From Styela clava (Eukaryota > Chordata > Ascidiacea > Stolidobranchia > Styelidae), in assembly GCF_964204865.1 (NCBI RefSeq), contig NC_135251.1, positions 18,538,001 through 18,602,000 of the forward strand: a stretch of 64,000 nucleotides of DNA. The letters are read 5' to 3'. How positions within the stretch are numbered: position 1 is the stretch's first letter; each line of letters starts with the position of its first letter. Both the position numbers and the translations under genes were made by a program. Below the pieces are notes generated by a model. That model did not search any database, was not told the origin of the DNA, and saw only the letters and a list, made by a program, of their open reading frames with translations. Below, in pieces: positions 24,437-37,422 of this stretch.

Positions 24437-26040
24437 CTTAATAACCCGATAATTCTAGCGGATAGCAGCAGAAGTATTTGCCTGAGAAATGCATAGATCT
24501 AAGTGGATGACATAAAAAAGCAATTTTCTATACCGTCTAAGTCGATTCACGTATTAAATAAAAAAAAAACACTCAGCGAATATAGATACTGGAACGCTAT
24601 TTACTTGATATGAGAACTTGCTCGCATGCAGCCGGAAAACGCGAGACACCTTGAATATGTGAATTATATGGTCGAAGTTTAAATTTACGCTATTATAGTG
24701 CGTTTCATTTTTTTCCATCAGCCGTGAAAGTTTAAAAATGATATTGTAAATTGAATACGTCCCTCAGCGATGCATAAACTATATTTATTAGACGGATTTA
24801 GTTTCAAACTCAATTAGGTTTACAATCAATAATCGATAAACACTGTCGGAATACGACGAAAACAAACTATTACAAAAGAGAAACATAATTTGAACACTAC
24901 ATAATTGATTTTTTTTTAAACTTCAGGTGTAACGACAAATTCTAAATAGAGCCCTTAAACATGGGGTTCTCACCCGAGGGTAAATTCATCATTGAAGAGG
25001 GAACTCATTGCAATCAGTTGTAGTGGTCTCACAGTTACAGGCACTATTCCACATAAAATTCCGTCTTTCAAATTCCCTTTTTGCCCCTTGACATTTTATA
25101 TGTATTTGTAGAAATAAATCTCTATAATTCCCTGCCTTGTAATGTAAAGTAATATAAAGGGTGAAATACAGTCAAACTTTGCATACATCAAACTACAAAG
25201 GTGAATATACAAACATAGATCGAGCGTTCAAGCACACTGAATAAATCATGACATAAGGATCACAGATTCCTATCAAGCAAAGTTGTTTATTGTGGCGTAG
25301 TCAATAGAAAGTGACGTCATACTCAAACGCGTTTCCGCCACCCGCACTCTCACATTACAAAAAAAATTGTCAATTCTCGTGCCCCACCTCAAAAATACCT
25401 TCCAAACAATAAGCTACAAATAAAATATAGTAAGGCGAAAGTATGTTTCATTCAGAAAACACGTTGAGGATACGTGGATGGAACGTAAATAATGAAATAA
25501 ATGAGGTTTTTAAAACAAGCAAAACTTGTTGTTCTTTTTTTTATTAGTGCAGTTGTTTTTGACTGACAAGATGTTTCATTCGAGGTTTTGTGGTGGATAA
25601 CGCACATCGTGAATCTAACAAATATTGGAGGGTATTCGATGGCTTTTGTGGTTCAATAGGGCGGGCAAGATCAAATCTTTTTATTTTAAATTAGCTTCGC
25701 GCCTGCTCAAAAATTGTCCACGCCCTCTTGTGGGGCGCGCCCACCGTTTGAGAACCACTGCTGTATAGTTTCACTGCACGATAGCAATCGCGGAAACTCT
25801 TCCACGCAGTCTTTTGAACGAATAATGGCCTATACCCAGGATCGCCATCTACTTATAATAATAATTAACATCGTCCCTTATTTTCACAGAAGCTTTATAC
25901 GCGAAACATGAACGAGTCATCCATGTTTCTTAGGACAAAATAAGCACACAGATCAAAGATAAGCACTTTTCTTAGAAATAAGCACATCGTTACCTCATAA
26001 GACGCGAGATAGAAAATAACCACAGATCTTAGAAATAAGC
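24437..26040. other. Upstream of the receptor gene; no gene seen
   Basis: A likely 5' non-coding part of the receptor transcript begins at acceptor TTTCTCAG near 24482. A lone hAT right end (CGTTTGAGAACCACTG) ends at 25760; its left partner is not visible. The remainder is AT-rich with short chance frames. Confidence 0.4.
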
Positions 26041-26044
26041 ACGA

Positions 26045-26728
26045 TATACTCAAACCAACTAATCCCATGTATATTTCATAAACTGGTCCACAACATTTTT
26101 TTTCTATTTTAATAAGCAAACAATGAAACGAGTTGATCTCGAGTGTCCTCTGGTGTTGAAGAAATGTAAGAATCGGAATTCCCACACCTCAATGGAATTC
26201 CCCGATATTTGGACTCAAAAGTCTTGGAATGTTTTCGGGATAAGAAGAAAAAGTACACACATAAGCTGAAAATCAAAAAGTATACACATTTATAGAAAAT
26301 ATGCACGTATGGATCGCTTTGCTATATTTTTTAGCTGTTGATAAAAAATATCCTTTTCCGAAACTCATGAACAAATCGAATTCAAACTTTCAGTATAATA
26401 TTGTAAGGTGGATGTCAGAACCGCAAGAAAGCCATTACTTATTTTCTGAGTCTTATGAAAACCGAATTTTCATTGTAATTGTTGGATTTATTTGGATTCA
26501 TTTTAATTAAGAAGAACGAAATATATTCATTCTGCCACGCTTGAGTATTGGCGTATAGACAGACATGCAGGAGCGCGCCTCAGCAAAGTAGCTAAGAGCT
26601 GAAAAGGCATAATCAGCTCGAGTCAAGTAAATATTTTGTTTTCGGCCACAAAAATAATATTCCTTCACAAATTTCATGAAAAGGAATAATTAATTAATCG
26701 CACAGTTTGACTAGGGAGGAAAGCCGCG
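26045..26728 (+). repeat. Direct duplication, copy 1 (~0.68 kb)
   Basis: Closely similar to 26930-27598 in the same orientation, from ACTAATCCCAT to TAGGGAGGAAAGCCGC. It contains an open frame (26301-26510, plus) that is also open in copy 2 with a few substitutions. The frame product shows no known domain. Confidence 0.85.
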
Positions 26729-26869
26729 AAGAACCATAGCTGGTTATCGAATAGCGATATTCAAGATCTTAATATCTAATTGAAACAACGGGAATTTTAG
26801 TTTTAGACAACTGTCACTGTTGATGAATACAATAAAGTTTTGGCAAGTTATCTAACCCAGGGTGGTCCA

Positions 26870-26935
26870 AACTCAGGCCCGTATTATAATCTGTGGCCCG
26901 CGTCACATTTACTGGTAGCCTGTACTCTATACGCA
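26870..26935. mobile_element. hAT left-end fragment
   Basis: CAGGGTGGTCCA followed by GGCCCGTATT and TGTGGCCCGCG matches the start of the element at 650-910. It is truncated and lies between the two direct duplicates. Confidence 0.5.
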
Positions 26936-27598
26936 AACTAACTAATCCCATTATATTTCATGAACATGGTTTACACTTCACAACATGTTTTTTTCTATTC
27001 CAATATTCCTTTTCAAACAATGAAACGAGTTGATCTCGAGTGTCCTCTGGTGGTGAAGAAATGTAAGAATCAGAATTCCCTGAAATTTTGACTCAAAAAC
27101 CCTGGAATGTTTTCGGGAAAAGAAGGAAAAGTACACGCCCAAGCTGAAAATTGGAATTTATACACATTTATTGGAAATACGTACGTATGGATCGCTTTGC
27201 TATATTTTTTAGCTGGTGATAAAAAGTATTCTTTTCCGAAACTCATGAACAAATCGAATTCAAACTTTCAGTATAATATTGTAAGGTGGATGTCAGAACC
27301 GCTAGAAAGCCATTACTTATTTTCTGAGTCTTATGAAAACCGAATTTTCATTGTAATTGTTGGATTCAGGTGGATTCATTTTAATTAAGAAGAACGAAAT
27401 ATATTCATTCTGCCACGCTTAAGTATTGGCGTATAGACAGACATGCAGGAGCAATTAAGTTGCTAAGAGCTAAAAGGGATAATCAGCTCGAGTCAAGTAA
27501 ATATTTTGTTTTTCAGTTACAACAATAATATTCCTTCACGAATTTCATGAAAAGAAATAATTAATTAATCGCACAGTTTGACTAGGGAGGAAAGCCGC
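26930..27598 (+). repeat. Direct duplication, copy 2
   Basis: Copy of 26045-26728. The conserved open frame is 27107-27388 here, extended at its N-terminus relative to copy 1. Directly downstream, at 27605-27780, is a copy of the dispersed repeat also found at 12248, 12495 and 52620. Confidence 0.85.
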
Positions 27599-27604
27599 TT
27601 TTCT

Positions 27605-27780
27605 CATTGGTTACTGGACCATTTGCTTTGAAATTTTCAGTGGTTGAAGATGGAATTTTCCCCTGGAAGGCTATTTTTGCATTTATTTCAAATATTTCGG
27701 TGAGCTACATGGGATTCTTATTTTGAGTGCTATGACGTCATCCGAATTCGCCACTAGGTGGCGCTACGTGTCCATATATT
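27605..27780 (+). repeat. Dispersed repeat copy carrying CRE and CTCF-like words
   Basis: Shares CTGGACCA, TTTGCTTTGAAATTTTCAGT and AAGGCTATTT with copies at 12248, 12495 and 52620. It also contains a full CRE palindrome TGACGTCA (27733-27740) and CCACTAGGTGGCGC (27751-27764), which fits the 14-base core of the vertebrate CTCF motif. Function is unproven. Confidence 0.6.
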
Positions 27781-27784
27781 TGAG

Positions 27785-30700
27785 CGTAGCTCTCTTGTTC
27801 TCTTAGTAAGCACAGCGTTTTATTTTTGATTGAAGTCGCGCTTCTTTTTTTACCTTTCATGTGTTTACAGCCAGATAATTTGCTGATTTACCATCGATTT
27901 AACCTTCAAACGTTTCCATAATTCGTCGAAACAAACTTTCTCAAGCTCTCGCAATGCATGTTTTTCGAAACTGGAATTAATTATTTACAATTATACAGTT
28001 CAAAATATGTAATAATTGTTTTATCCGAATAAGTGTGGGTTGGTTCTGTTTTATTCAAACTTTATCTGTTTTACTTTTACAGTATAGTTTTGCACTATAG
28101 GACCATCGGTTTTCAGAGATGACAGTCCCAATCGGCGGAAACAAACAACATATATATATACGAAAACTTATAACTGTGTGGGCGTTTCCCGTATAAAGCG
28201 ATATTTAAAGCAGCCCAAACTTCAGAAGATCGGATGGGGCCATGGGGGCCATGAATTGATGATCATGAATTAATGGCGGTGGATTGAATATATATATAGC
28301 ATAAATAGGAAAATAAGTGTGAAGTGTAAAATTACAAATGAGTCCTACGTATTTTCTGCAGTCATTAAACTTTCTCAAGTTACCCAATGGCAAAATTTTG
28401 AAGCATTCTGCGTGTGCTCAAATTTGAGCGCCATTCAGGCCTTGTAAAATTAGAGAAAAGCTCGAGAGACACGCGCCCTAGTTATGCCAATGACAAGTGA
28501 GAGAGATTCATTATTTCGTCAACCAGTATGAATACGATGCAGTTTACGTTTACAATTTATACTCACAAATATAAAATGTCAATTAAACATACGAATTAAT
28601 ATTACCTTCATGTAAAAATGAAGTTTTAGAACAAGGCGAATGGAAACATCTCCGATCAGATGCACGGGCTCGATGGTAGAGAGAGCCGTCATCGACCAGC
28701 GGTAACGTGAAACGCCAGTTACTTGTATATATATATATAAACTTTGCACGAATTAGCAGTTTCAGAGAAAAATTAGAGATGGGTTTCCATGATAAGAATG
28801 TGGTATATCGTGAACGTAGATGAAAAAATAATATGTAGAAACTTCGACCTCGTCTAATATTCGGCATTATTGATATTTTCGTCGCCAACCGATCGTTAGT
28901 TATCGTTTAGCCCGCTGTGGGATTGCAACGATTTGCTATGATGATATCTACTTTTAATAAATTCAGAGCGAAGTTCAATACTGTCAGCGTCCAATCCACT
29001 GGGGAGTTCGGCTTTTGTCCCTCGTCGGTGAGGATTCATCGAAAAATGTCTGATTCATCGCGTTAATACCAGCAAGAACTGTAATTTGAGATTTCCACAA
29101 ATGTTTAGCACGCTACGGTATGTTAGGCACCGAATATGTTCGCTAGTGTTTTCTACCGGTATATTCTGGGCCTGGTATGGTTTCATGATCCGTTGTAAGG
29201 ACATTAAGTAATAAATTATTCATTCTACTTGCACGGTCGTCTTGGCAGTATGACGGAGCATCGACGAGATGACAGAAGCCAGTCTGCGAAACATGCTATT
29301 AAGCATCTGTTAAGAACCCTAATGCACACAGGCTTTTTTAAATGAGATTACTTTTTTTACCACTCGAATTGTTGCCAGCATATTGTCGAAAATCCAACAA
29401 CTTCCCCGAGAAATAAAATAGGTATATGGAAAGAAACTTTTTTACAAACGCCTTGGTAGAAAGACGCATATAGTTGAGATATACAAATGCAAGATTTAAA
29501 ATCGGAACCAAGTACTATGATACAGTGAATAATAACGCTGCTATAAAATCAACTAGCAGATAAAATTGCCAGAGGTAAAAATTGAACTTTGTGAGTGATG
29601 AATGTCAGATTACGCTCTTTATACCGCGGAACTGTGACAATTCATCGCCTATCCAATACCGCACACCAATGTCAGTCTGAATGGAACGCAGCCCCGCGTC
29701 TCATCTTTAGGTGATATATATTTATACGATTCCTCGTAGGTTAGGGGGCGCATTTGGATAATGGTTGTTAATAACAACCCAGGTCCATTAAAGTCTCATC
29801 TATAAAAAAAAAATTTTCCTAAAAAACTTGACTTATACCTCGACTTACCATATATCTGGAGCAAAAAAAGGGACGGTGCGGATTGGACAAGCCGCAGGTC
29901 TACCGCGGAAAAACATGCTAAAACCCGGACTATCCCGGGACGTATGGTAAGCCTACTTGTACCCCATCTTAGAATCTCTCTCTCAATCCCAAGAATCTCC
30001 CTCTCAATCCCAAGAACAGCCAAGTTTCAACAAAAACAATCAGTACATATATTTGGAAATTTTCCACAACATGCAAAAAACACTGGTTGATTGTATTATT
30101 TTCGACATTTTTCAAGAATATAGCTCATGTTAAACTTTGTATAAATTGATGAATCTCATTATCACCAGCCCTTAGTGGAATAAATTTTATACATTGATAA
30201 CAACGATTTAGAAGTTGAGAATGTAAAATTCAACAACTTTTGTTACCTAGAGCAAAAAATGTGATATTCGAGAAAATCAAAATTAATTGAGAGATCGACC
30301 AGGCATTAAGCCAACTTGAATATTCCTGCTGGTGGTATAAATACATACAAAAACAGTGATAGACTATGAAATGTACAAGATGATGGCATATGCTATGTAA
30401 AAAATATAACACTGGTTTCTGATAAATAATAATAAAGAAAGAAGCTAATGAATAATTCATATCTTTTTAATGTGTGCAATCGCAGTCAGAGCACATCTGG
30501 CATAAATAAATTTGATGGAAGGAAATAGTTATACTACCAAACAATGAGTTGACAGTTAAAGAAAAAAATACCAGACAAACAAAATGCTATATTGGGGTAC
30601 CAATGAGAATTTCATTAGCGATTTTTTTTCAAATCACATGCTTATTGAAAAGTATACTAGAAATTTGAAGTATACACGAAAATTTGAATTTTAACCAGAC

Positions 30701-31213
30701 TGCTCAAAAAGGTTAAATTTAACGGAAAGAAAATTTGCCAAATAAAATATTTTTATACCATATTTCACCAGTTATATAAACAAATAATAAAAAAAATACC
30801 CGTGCAGATAATATATTTCAGTGCAGACAAATGGAACATATTTTGGACACAATATTACAAAATTTTACAATGATTCCACCGATACAGAACAACAAAATTC
30901 AGACCAAAATGTTCTCTCAAATTCCTAATTTAAGATATGATTGAGCACAAAGTAGCAGCTTGGTATTTGCATTCACGATTTATAAAACAAAAGCTATTTT
31001 GTAATGATTGTTATAGGAAATGAAAGAAAAACTGTGCAATCGGATGTTGGAAGCAGTTATATAAAAAAGTTTTTCAGTGTGTTGAAAAAGTGCTCCATGT
31101 TAATATACAAAGTGGAAAATCCCAAAGCCTGCAACATACTGTACTTGTAACAGATTTCCTGTGTGTTTGATGGAACCAGAAACTAAATTTAAAAATGGCA
31201 TACTGTACAGTGC
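27785..31213. other. Intergenic and DCLK 3' region; no other gene seen
   Basis: Frames at 28583-28888 and 29796-30023 (minus) lack motifs. A 20-bp duplication (CTCTCAATCCCAAGAATCTC type) lies near 29970-30012. The kinase gene's 3' UTR should occupy the right-hand part; an ATTAAA on the minus strand near 30463-30468 is a possible poly(A) signal. Confidence 0.4.
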
Positions 31214-33172
31214 TTACATTCTTTTTTTACTACCACGCTGATGAGTTCCTGATGCTGGACGCTGAAAATGAGATAATATGGTATGAGATACTAACATCTT
31301 CATGTCATGGTCAGAGGCTTCATCTCCAGATACCCATGGATGTTCCAAAACTTGAGATGCTGTTAATCTTATTTTGACATCATGTTGTAACATTTTGTTG
31401 ATGAGGTCTTGTGCAGACTTTGAAACAAAATCCCAGTGAGGAGAAGGGAATTCATAATGTCCACATAGAATCGAATCAAATAGTTCTTCCTGCAGGTTTT
31501 TAACAGACTGAAAGGGAGGAAATCCACATAAAAGAATGTAAGTTATGACACCAGCAGCCCAAACATCAACTTGAACACCATATCCCTGCTGTAACACAAT
31601 TTCGGGAGCGACATATGTTGGTGTTCCACAAACTGTGTATAACGGTCCATCTACCGTTGTCGCAAGACCAAAATCTCCTAGTTTCAATGCCTTACTGCTG
31701 TCTGAGTATTCGAAAAGCAAAAGATTTTCTGGTTTCACATCTCGATGAACTATATTGAGGTTGTGAAGATAAGCTAATGCACTACATAAATTATAAATCA
31801 TGCCACTTGCATCTCGTTCCGTGTAACAAGAACCTGATGTAATCGCATCAAAAAGGTCGCCACCTTCCGCTAGCTCCATTACCAAAAAAATTTCAGTTTC
31901 TGTAACAAAATCTTGCAATACTCTGACAATATTTGGATGCTCAATTTTCTTCAAGATGGAAACTTCATTCTCGATTTTGTGGCCCGGTTCCGTACCTTTT
32001 GTTTTATCTATGATCTTCATGGCATATCTTATACCACTGGTGCGGTGAATGCATTCCTTCACTGTTGCAAAATTTCCATCACCCAGCATTGATCTAACTT
32101 TATATTGTCGAACAAGGTCTCGAGGCCAAGCTATGATGGGATCTTCATCCTTTTCAGCATCCGCTAGAGATCTTGTCAAGTCATTAGTGGGGTTTAAAGT
32201 CACATTTCCTTCTCGCTGATCTTGACTCTGCCGCATCCTTGATTTGGGTTTCTGAGGAGGTTGCGTTCTTGCGCTGGATTTCACCCGAAAACTTCTTCTG
32301 GGAGCTTGTGGTGTTGAGATAGGTTTCGTGAAGCCTTGTTCGGAATTATTGATTTCAAAATCATCATGAGTTAACTTTTCATATCCACAAGCAATAAAAA
32401 CTTCATCATCTTCAAAAAAATCACTCAACTGGGTGACTTCCTTACCATGAAGTGTATAAATTTTTCTGACAGCACCTGTGTCAAGCTTTATAGCCGAGGT
32501 TATTTCATTCGCGACCTGTTCAAGGCTATGGGCTGTCTTTTTATTGAGCAGTATTCTGATAGCTTTTCTTGGTTTCACACCATTTCTTATAACTGTAATC
32601 AATTTTGGTCGAATAAAATCACGATTTAATCTGAAGGAGGATCTTCGCTCCTCTGACAATCGATTGTGATCATTGAAAGATTGTCTACCATCAGGTAATC
32701 TTGACATTGATCTAGACTTCAATTCGGAGTTTTGCGACCAGTTCGGACAAGCATTCCGCAGATAATCTAGTCTTTTGCAGGTTTCAGATGAAGAGCAGAC
32801 ATAGCTTTGTCCATTCACTAGCTCATCTAAACTGGTAATTCTTCGCCAATCGCCAATAGTAAAAATGGAGCGGACACCAAATGGAAGATTAACATTATCT
32901 TTGAGTGCACGAGTTAAATCAGTTAAAAGGGCATCAAAAGAACGGAATCGTGAACTTGAAATAGCATATGTGATACCTTGATGAAAACGGTCACCACTGC
33001 GATAAAATTGTACTCGCTTTGCTTTCTTTTCTTGTGATAAGTGTTGGAGGGTTCTTGTGCGATAAAAACTTGAATGAGCACTGTGAGCAGGACTACGTGT
33101 CCCTCTCATCAATCGAGACTTCTCAGATGCAAAATGTTCTGCAATAGAGCGCTGCATGACGCCATTCACCAT
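31214..33172 (-). CDS. DCLK: Doublecortin-like kinase, single coding exon, 652 aa
   Basis: A microtubule-associated Ser/Thr kinase. Two doublecortin domains are visible: DCX1 about 51-137 ([27 protein letters not shown]) and DCX2 about 187-270 ([28 protein letters not shown]). A basic, Ser/Pro-rich linker leads to a kinase domain at about 357-613. The domain has the glycine loop GDGNFATV (364-371), K386 in YAMK, E403, HRD 476-478 with K480 and N483, DFG 500-502 and APE 522-524, so all catalytic residues are present. The start is followed by [20 protein letters not shown], near-identical to vertebrate DCX/DCLK. Whole vertebrate DCLK genes have many introns, while this one has none in the coding region. 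A possible acceptor (AAATAG) abuts the ATG context. It is divergently paired with CPLANE2. Confidence 0.97.
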   Translation of the reverse strand: MVNGVMQRSIAEHFASEKSRLMRGTRSPAHSAHSSFYRTRTLQHLSQEKKAKRVQFYRSGDRFHQGITYAISSSRFRSFDALLTDLTRALKDNVNLPFGVRSIFTIGDWRRITSLDELVNGQSYVCSSSETCKRLDYLRNACPNWSQNSELKSRSMSRLPDGRQSFNDHNRLSEERRSSFRLNRDFIRPKLITVIRNGVKPRKAIRILLNKKTAHSLEQVANEITSAIKLDTGAVRKIYTLHGKEVTQLSDFFEDDEVFIACGYEKLTHDDFEINNSEQGFTKPISTPQAPRRSFRVKSSARTQPPQKPKSRMRQSQDQREGNVTLNPTNDLTRSLADAEKDEDPIIAWPRDLVRQYKVRSMLGDGNFATVKECIHRTSGIRYAMKIIDKTKGTEPGHKIENEVSILKKIEHPNIVRVLQDFVTETEIFLVMELAEGGDLFDAITSGSCYTERDASGMIYNLCSALAYLHNLNIVHRDVKPENLLLFEYSDSSKALKLGDFGLATTVDGPLYTVCGTPTYVAPEIVLQQGYGVQVDVWAAGVITYILLCGFPPFQSVKNLQEELFDSILCGHYEFPSPHWDFVSKSAQDLINKMLQHDVKIRLTASQVLEHPWVSGDEASDHDMKMLVSHTILSHFQRPASGTHQRGSKKRM

Positions 33173-34128
33173 GCTATTTGTCCTTCAAATGAAGTTAAAG
33201 AATACAACCAAAACACATAGCATACAAATAAGCTAAAAGATAATTTCAGAAGTTATAATTCTTTTTTAGTAGTCTGACCAAAACAGATTCGCAATTTAAA
33301 TAGACTAGATTTCACAAAATTTCTCATGCTGTACCGACGGTAAAGACTATTGAGGTTTCCTGTATATAGACTAGATCTGTAGATCACCATTGGGACAAGT
33401 CTGCGAGTACTACAGTACTAGCCTATCATCAGCACGCAAAACAATCTGACAATGTAAAAACTACAGAATCATATTTTCCTCTCCTATTTCTAGACTACCC
33501 CTTTTGCCTCAAGATCAATTTCCTAAAAATTTTGAGACATCGTTTTGTCACAAAATTGAATTGATTACTTGAAGAGCCGCATCTTATGACAGAATTACCG
33601 CATTCAATGATTCATACCATCATACAGTCATGTCATACCGGTAGTCCTCTACTTGTGTACTGCCAAACGCAGTCAATGACGCTGTTACTTTTCAAATAAA
33701 CACTTGAAAATGAAATCATCAATCTGTAAATACTCATCACATTCAACATTTCATTAGAACTAAGCCCAGTCTGACAATCCTGCCCAAACAACGCCCAGCG
33801 ACACATAACAACAAACAAAATCACAAGTCGACGAGAGAGAACTTTCGCTCGCGACGAACAAAACCAAATGGTACGACAGACTGCACCGTCGATCCGAGAA
33901 GAAATTTCAAACGAAGAGAAAAAAGAATTAAGTTACGATTCACAAGGATAAAATCTATTACTATGCTCTGATCATCCATAGCCCAAATTTATTTCATTTG
34001 GTCGCTGTTTTACTCGATTCGATAGTAATTACTTTGTTCCAGTGCATCTTGGTGTGAAATAACAGATGTGCCTTCGCGTTGATATTTGACACTTCATTGA
34101 GAAGACAAATTCAAACTGTGTGGTCATT
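33173..34128. promoter_or_regulatory. Shared upstream region of DCLK and CPLANE2
   Basis: 956 bp separate the two divergent start codons. CpG-containing words (TCGACGAGAGAG, TCGCTCGCGACGA) cluster around 33826-33855. I found no TATA box or RFX X-box with confidence. The divergent layout makes a bidirectional promoter plausible. The short frame at 33633-33824 (minus) is probably chance. Confidence 0.45.
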
Positions 34129-37100
34129 ATGGTAAACGAATCTTTACGAGATATTATTGATGTGGAATGGCATCGAACTGAATTCGCAAATGAATTTTTC
34201 AAGTCCCTTTTACACAGGTACGAATACTGTTTTAAATTGGAATGAATTTGTTGGATTGAATAGCCAAATATATAGTTCGGCTTGGGGGAAATTTAGAAGT
34301 ATTAAGATTGACAATTTAAGTGTATTAATAGACAGATCAGCAGCAGAAATGCAGTTATACTTGTTGGGGTACATGTCGCACATCTGTGTCTTAGGCCAGA
34401 AAGGTCTTGAACATGTATCCCGTCTCTTTTATACCGTTTAGCTTTTATGCAGATACTGTTACATTTTTGAGGGAAATAAACATATATCTGTATATACAGC
34501 TAGACTACTTCATTGTAATTTACTGGGTACATCTCTCCCTCATGCCAGCATACCTTACAGATAGATGTAATTCTAAGGCTTCCTGCAGGGTCCACAACAT
34601 AAGAATATCGTTTGTTCTCTACTACCTCATTCTTCTCAAATTCTATTTTAGCAAAATCTGCTTATTATTTGAACAGGGTTTTGTGATTGTGTTATTGTTT
34701 CTGGTCTATGGCTTCAACTAACATATATTTGCCTGTGAATATGTTCTGTGTAATTTTTTAGGGGCCAACGCAGGCAGTTTGGACTTCTTGAAAGGCCTTC
34801 ACTGCCACCTAGCAAGTGAGTGCATAATTATTATAGAAATATATGGAACAATCACTACAGACTGGCAAACCCTGCTCTTTAGACACAATTAATTTTTTCG
34901 TCATTATGCTGATATTATAATGAATTCTGTGATATATTTGCGTGCAAAATACTAAGGATTTATGGAACAATAGCCCAAGACGAGTATGAATCAAGAGGAA
35001 CCTTCGTTTCTGATGAAATCTAACTAAGAACATAGCTAATTTTATTTCACTTGTCTCTTTCTCTTGTTTTCCATTCAATATATGTTAATATGTATAAATA
35101 CTCCTTTCATGTTATATTTTGTAGTATTCAATTGAACCTATCTGGCATCTGCAGATTTTGTTTTATCAAATCTATTTTGATATTTAATCTTGTGTTTCAA
35201 TAACTTTCAGAGAAACTACTATTGTCGAATACAAGATATTCCTTTGTGGAAGATCAGGGGTTGGGAAGACTGCAACAGTGGCAAAGTTAGCAGGCAACAA
35301 AATACCAAATGTTTTCAGTGAAACTGCAGGTATGCATGTTTATTTATCCAATATAACAACATCTCTATAATTGATAAACTTTAAAATAGAGTAACTATAT
35401 AAAGCATATATGTGATCAATTTTGTACCAACATTGATTTATTTAGTATAGAGTCTTATACGTATTCCTTTTATGTCACATTGGTTTTCTAGAAATTGTTG
35501 AATGATCAATGAATATTCATGCAAAGCCATGGCCTAATTTAAAACATATTCTTCGACATGTTTTATTTTTAATCTTAGGTATCGAAACAACTTCTATTTA
35601 TTGGCCAGTGCAAGTGAAAGCGACAAATAAAGTTGTCTTCTTTCGTCTTAATATATGGGATGTTGGAGATAATGCAATAAGAAAGTTTGAACACATTTTA
35701 CCAGTTAGTAACAAACGTTTATTAAATACTTGAAACTAAACTAATTTTTCTCAAATAATTTAGAGATTTAATGTTAAATAAAATACTATAAATCCTTTAC
35801 ATTGTTTTTCAACTTGACGACTTTGACACATTTAGCCTTGTGTTTCATTCCGTTGTTTCCTGTGAATGATCTATGAATTCACAAATAAGCCCTGAGTAAT
35901 AGCAATATTTTTTGATATGTTTTTGCAAAACTTGATAGAACAAATTTATAAACGAGAATATCGGTCGGAGACCGAAGACCAATCGATCGAAAGTTAGGGG
36001 ATTCCCCAAAACAGAAACTGCGGTTTCGATTCATCCGCTCCTACTCCATGGCGACAGCGTGTGTCCCATCACTAATGAAATAATAACTCGCTAATTATAT
36101 GGCATAATTCATCCAAAATCAATAAGCTTCTGGTCCGAGATATGATAAATGCACATGCAAAATTAGGAGCAGATTCAACCTTGCTTTCGTGAGATATCGT
36201 GTGTATCTAACAGACAAACAGACTTACCGATCTTAAAATCGATAAGTATTTATGGAAGTTGAATCTTTACTCTCAATGCTGTGTAGGTTTCATTTTCTAT
36301 GTTTAATGAGTAGAAACTCTCAATTTTTATTTCAGGCATGCCAGTCAAATGCTGATTGCTATATTTACACATTTTCGTTTATCGATAGATCAAGCTTTGA
36401 AGATATTCCTCAATTAATAAGTAGAATGATGGGAGATGATAACAACTTAGAAGGTCGTAAACCAGCACAAATCATCATGGGGACACGGTATGTTCCTATA
36501 TCTTTATGTGAAGTTTTTTAATAAATAGTAGCTCATAATCATGAGAGATAACCATTACATTAATGTGCGTTTTTCCAGCCCAAAGAGACATCGACGGAGG
36601 TATATTCTCATTTTGTCAAAATAAACGTATCAGTATGTAATGAAATCTATATATCAATATGACACCATAATAAACTTCAGTCATGTTTCCTCTTCATAAC
36701 TGATGACATTGATACAATTTTTTTTCACAGAGCTGACCAGTATATACACAGTGATATATCAGAAATGGAATTGAGAGATCTTGCTCAAGCATGGAGAATA
36801 CCTTTGCTCAGAACAAAAAATACCTATCTTAACAAACCTGTAAGGGAGTATAAAAATTCTTTATCATTTGAAAGACTAGTTCTTAGAAGGATTACTTTCT
36901 AATGTGGTGAATTTTATTCTACCGTAAAAAAGCATATTCTATCGTTTTGGTGCCATTGAATTGTCATTCACTCCGCTGTGGAGCATATCTTTGCAGCATG
37001 ATGGTGCATGATGGTGCCTCTTAGCCCTTGTACCTTAAATAAATAACTGACTCATCAATTTATCCCTGAACTATCTTCCCCTGAGGTAAATGCCAAGTTC

Positions 37101-37422
37101 TTTTTTATTTGAGTTAGCTGACTTACACCCTACATCTAAGTCCATGTATCTGGAACTCACTGGTTAATAACTGAACTAAACACCTTATTGTCTCTCTTCG
37201 AGGTAAATATGAAGTTGTTTTTGTTAGGGTACGGTAAATCTAATCGATATCATATGCAATTTTTTTGCATTTCATTTTCTTTCCTGACCCTGCATCTTCT
37301 ATCATGGAGTAAAAAAAAAATCTTCAATTTTGCAGGCAACAGAGCAAATATATGATATTGCACCAATCCTTGATGTTATATGTGGAATGTTATGGCAAAG
37401 AGATAATTCTCAGTTGAGATGA
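34129..37422 (+). CDS. CPLANE2: Ciliogenesis and planar polarity effector 2 (RSG1, Rab/REM2-like GTPase), 7 exons, 244 aa
   Basis: Exons 34129-34217, 34762-34815, 35211-35329, 35579-35703, 36336-36487, 36731-36839, 37336-37422; every junction is GT-AG and in phase, ending TGA. The protein belongs to the RSG1 family, a CPLANE-complex GTPase needed for intraflagellar transport and cilium assembly. The RRQFGLLERPSLPP segment (33-46) and P-loop GRSGVGKT (61-68) match vertebrate RSG1. Switch II is WDVGD (114-118), with D in place of the usual Q. The G4 position reads TRAD (179-182) where most Ras-family GTPases have NKxD. FSFIDRSSFEDIP (142-153) is also characteristic. Length is near the human 258 aa. 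Three intronic open frames at 34157-34441, 34407-34721 and 35509 onward are read-through. Confidence 0.95.
35935..36245. repeat. Repeat-like insertion in CPLANE2 intron 4
   Basis: A block with sharp composition change, containing GGTCGGAGACCGAAGACC, CCGCTCCTACTCCATGG and a terminal ACAGACAAACAGACTTACCGAT, differs from the AT-rich intron. It looks like a small mobile element but no second copy is visible here. Confidence 0.35.

Noticed and set aside
28655-28735. Possible tRNA-like segment (GGGCTCGATGGTAGAGAG)
   Set aside because: No matching acceptor stem or GGTTCGANTCC box could be found.
34157-34721. Two plus-strand frames of 94 and 104 codons
   Set aside because: They are intron read-through in CPLANE2; splice sites and homology place the coding text elsewhere.
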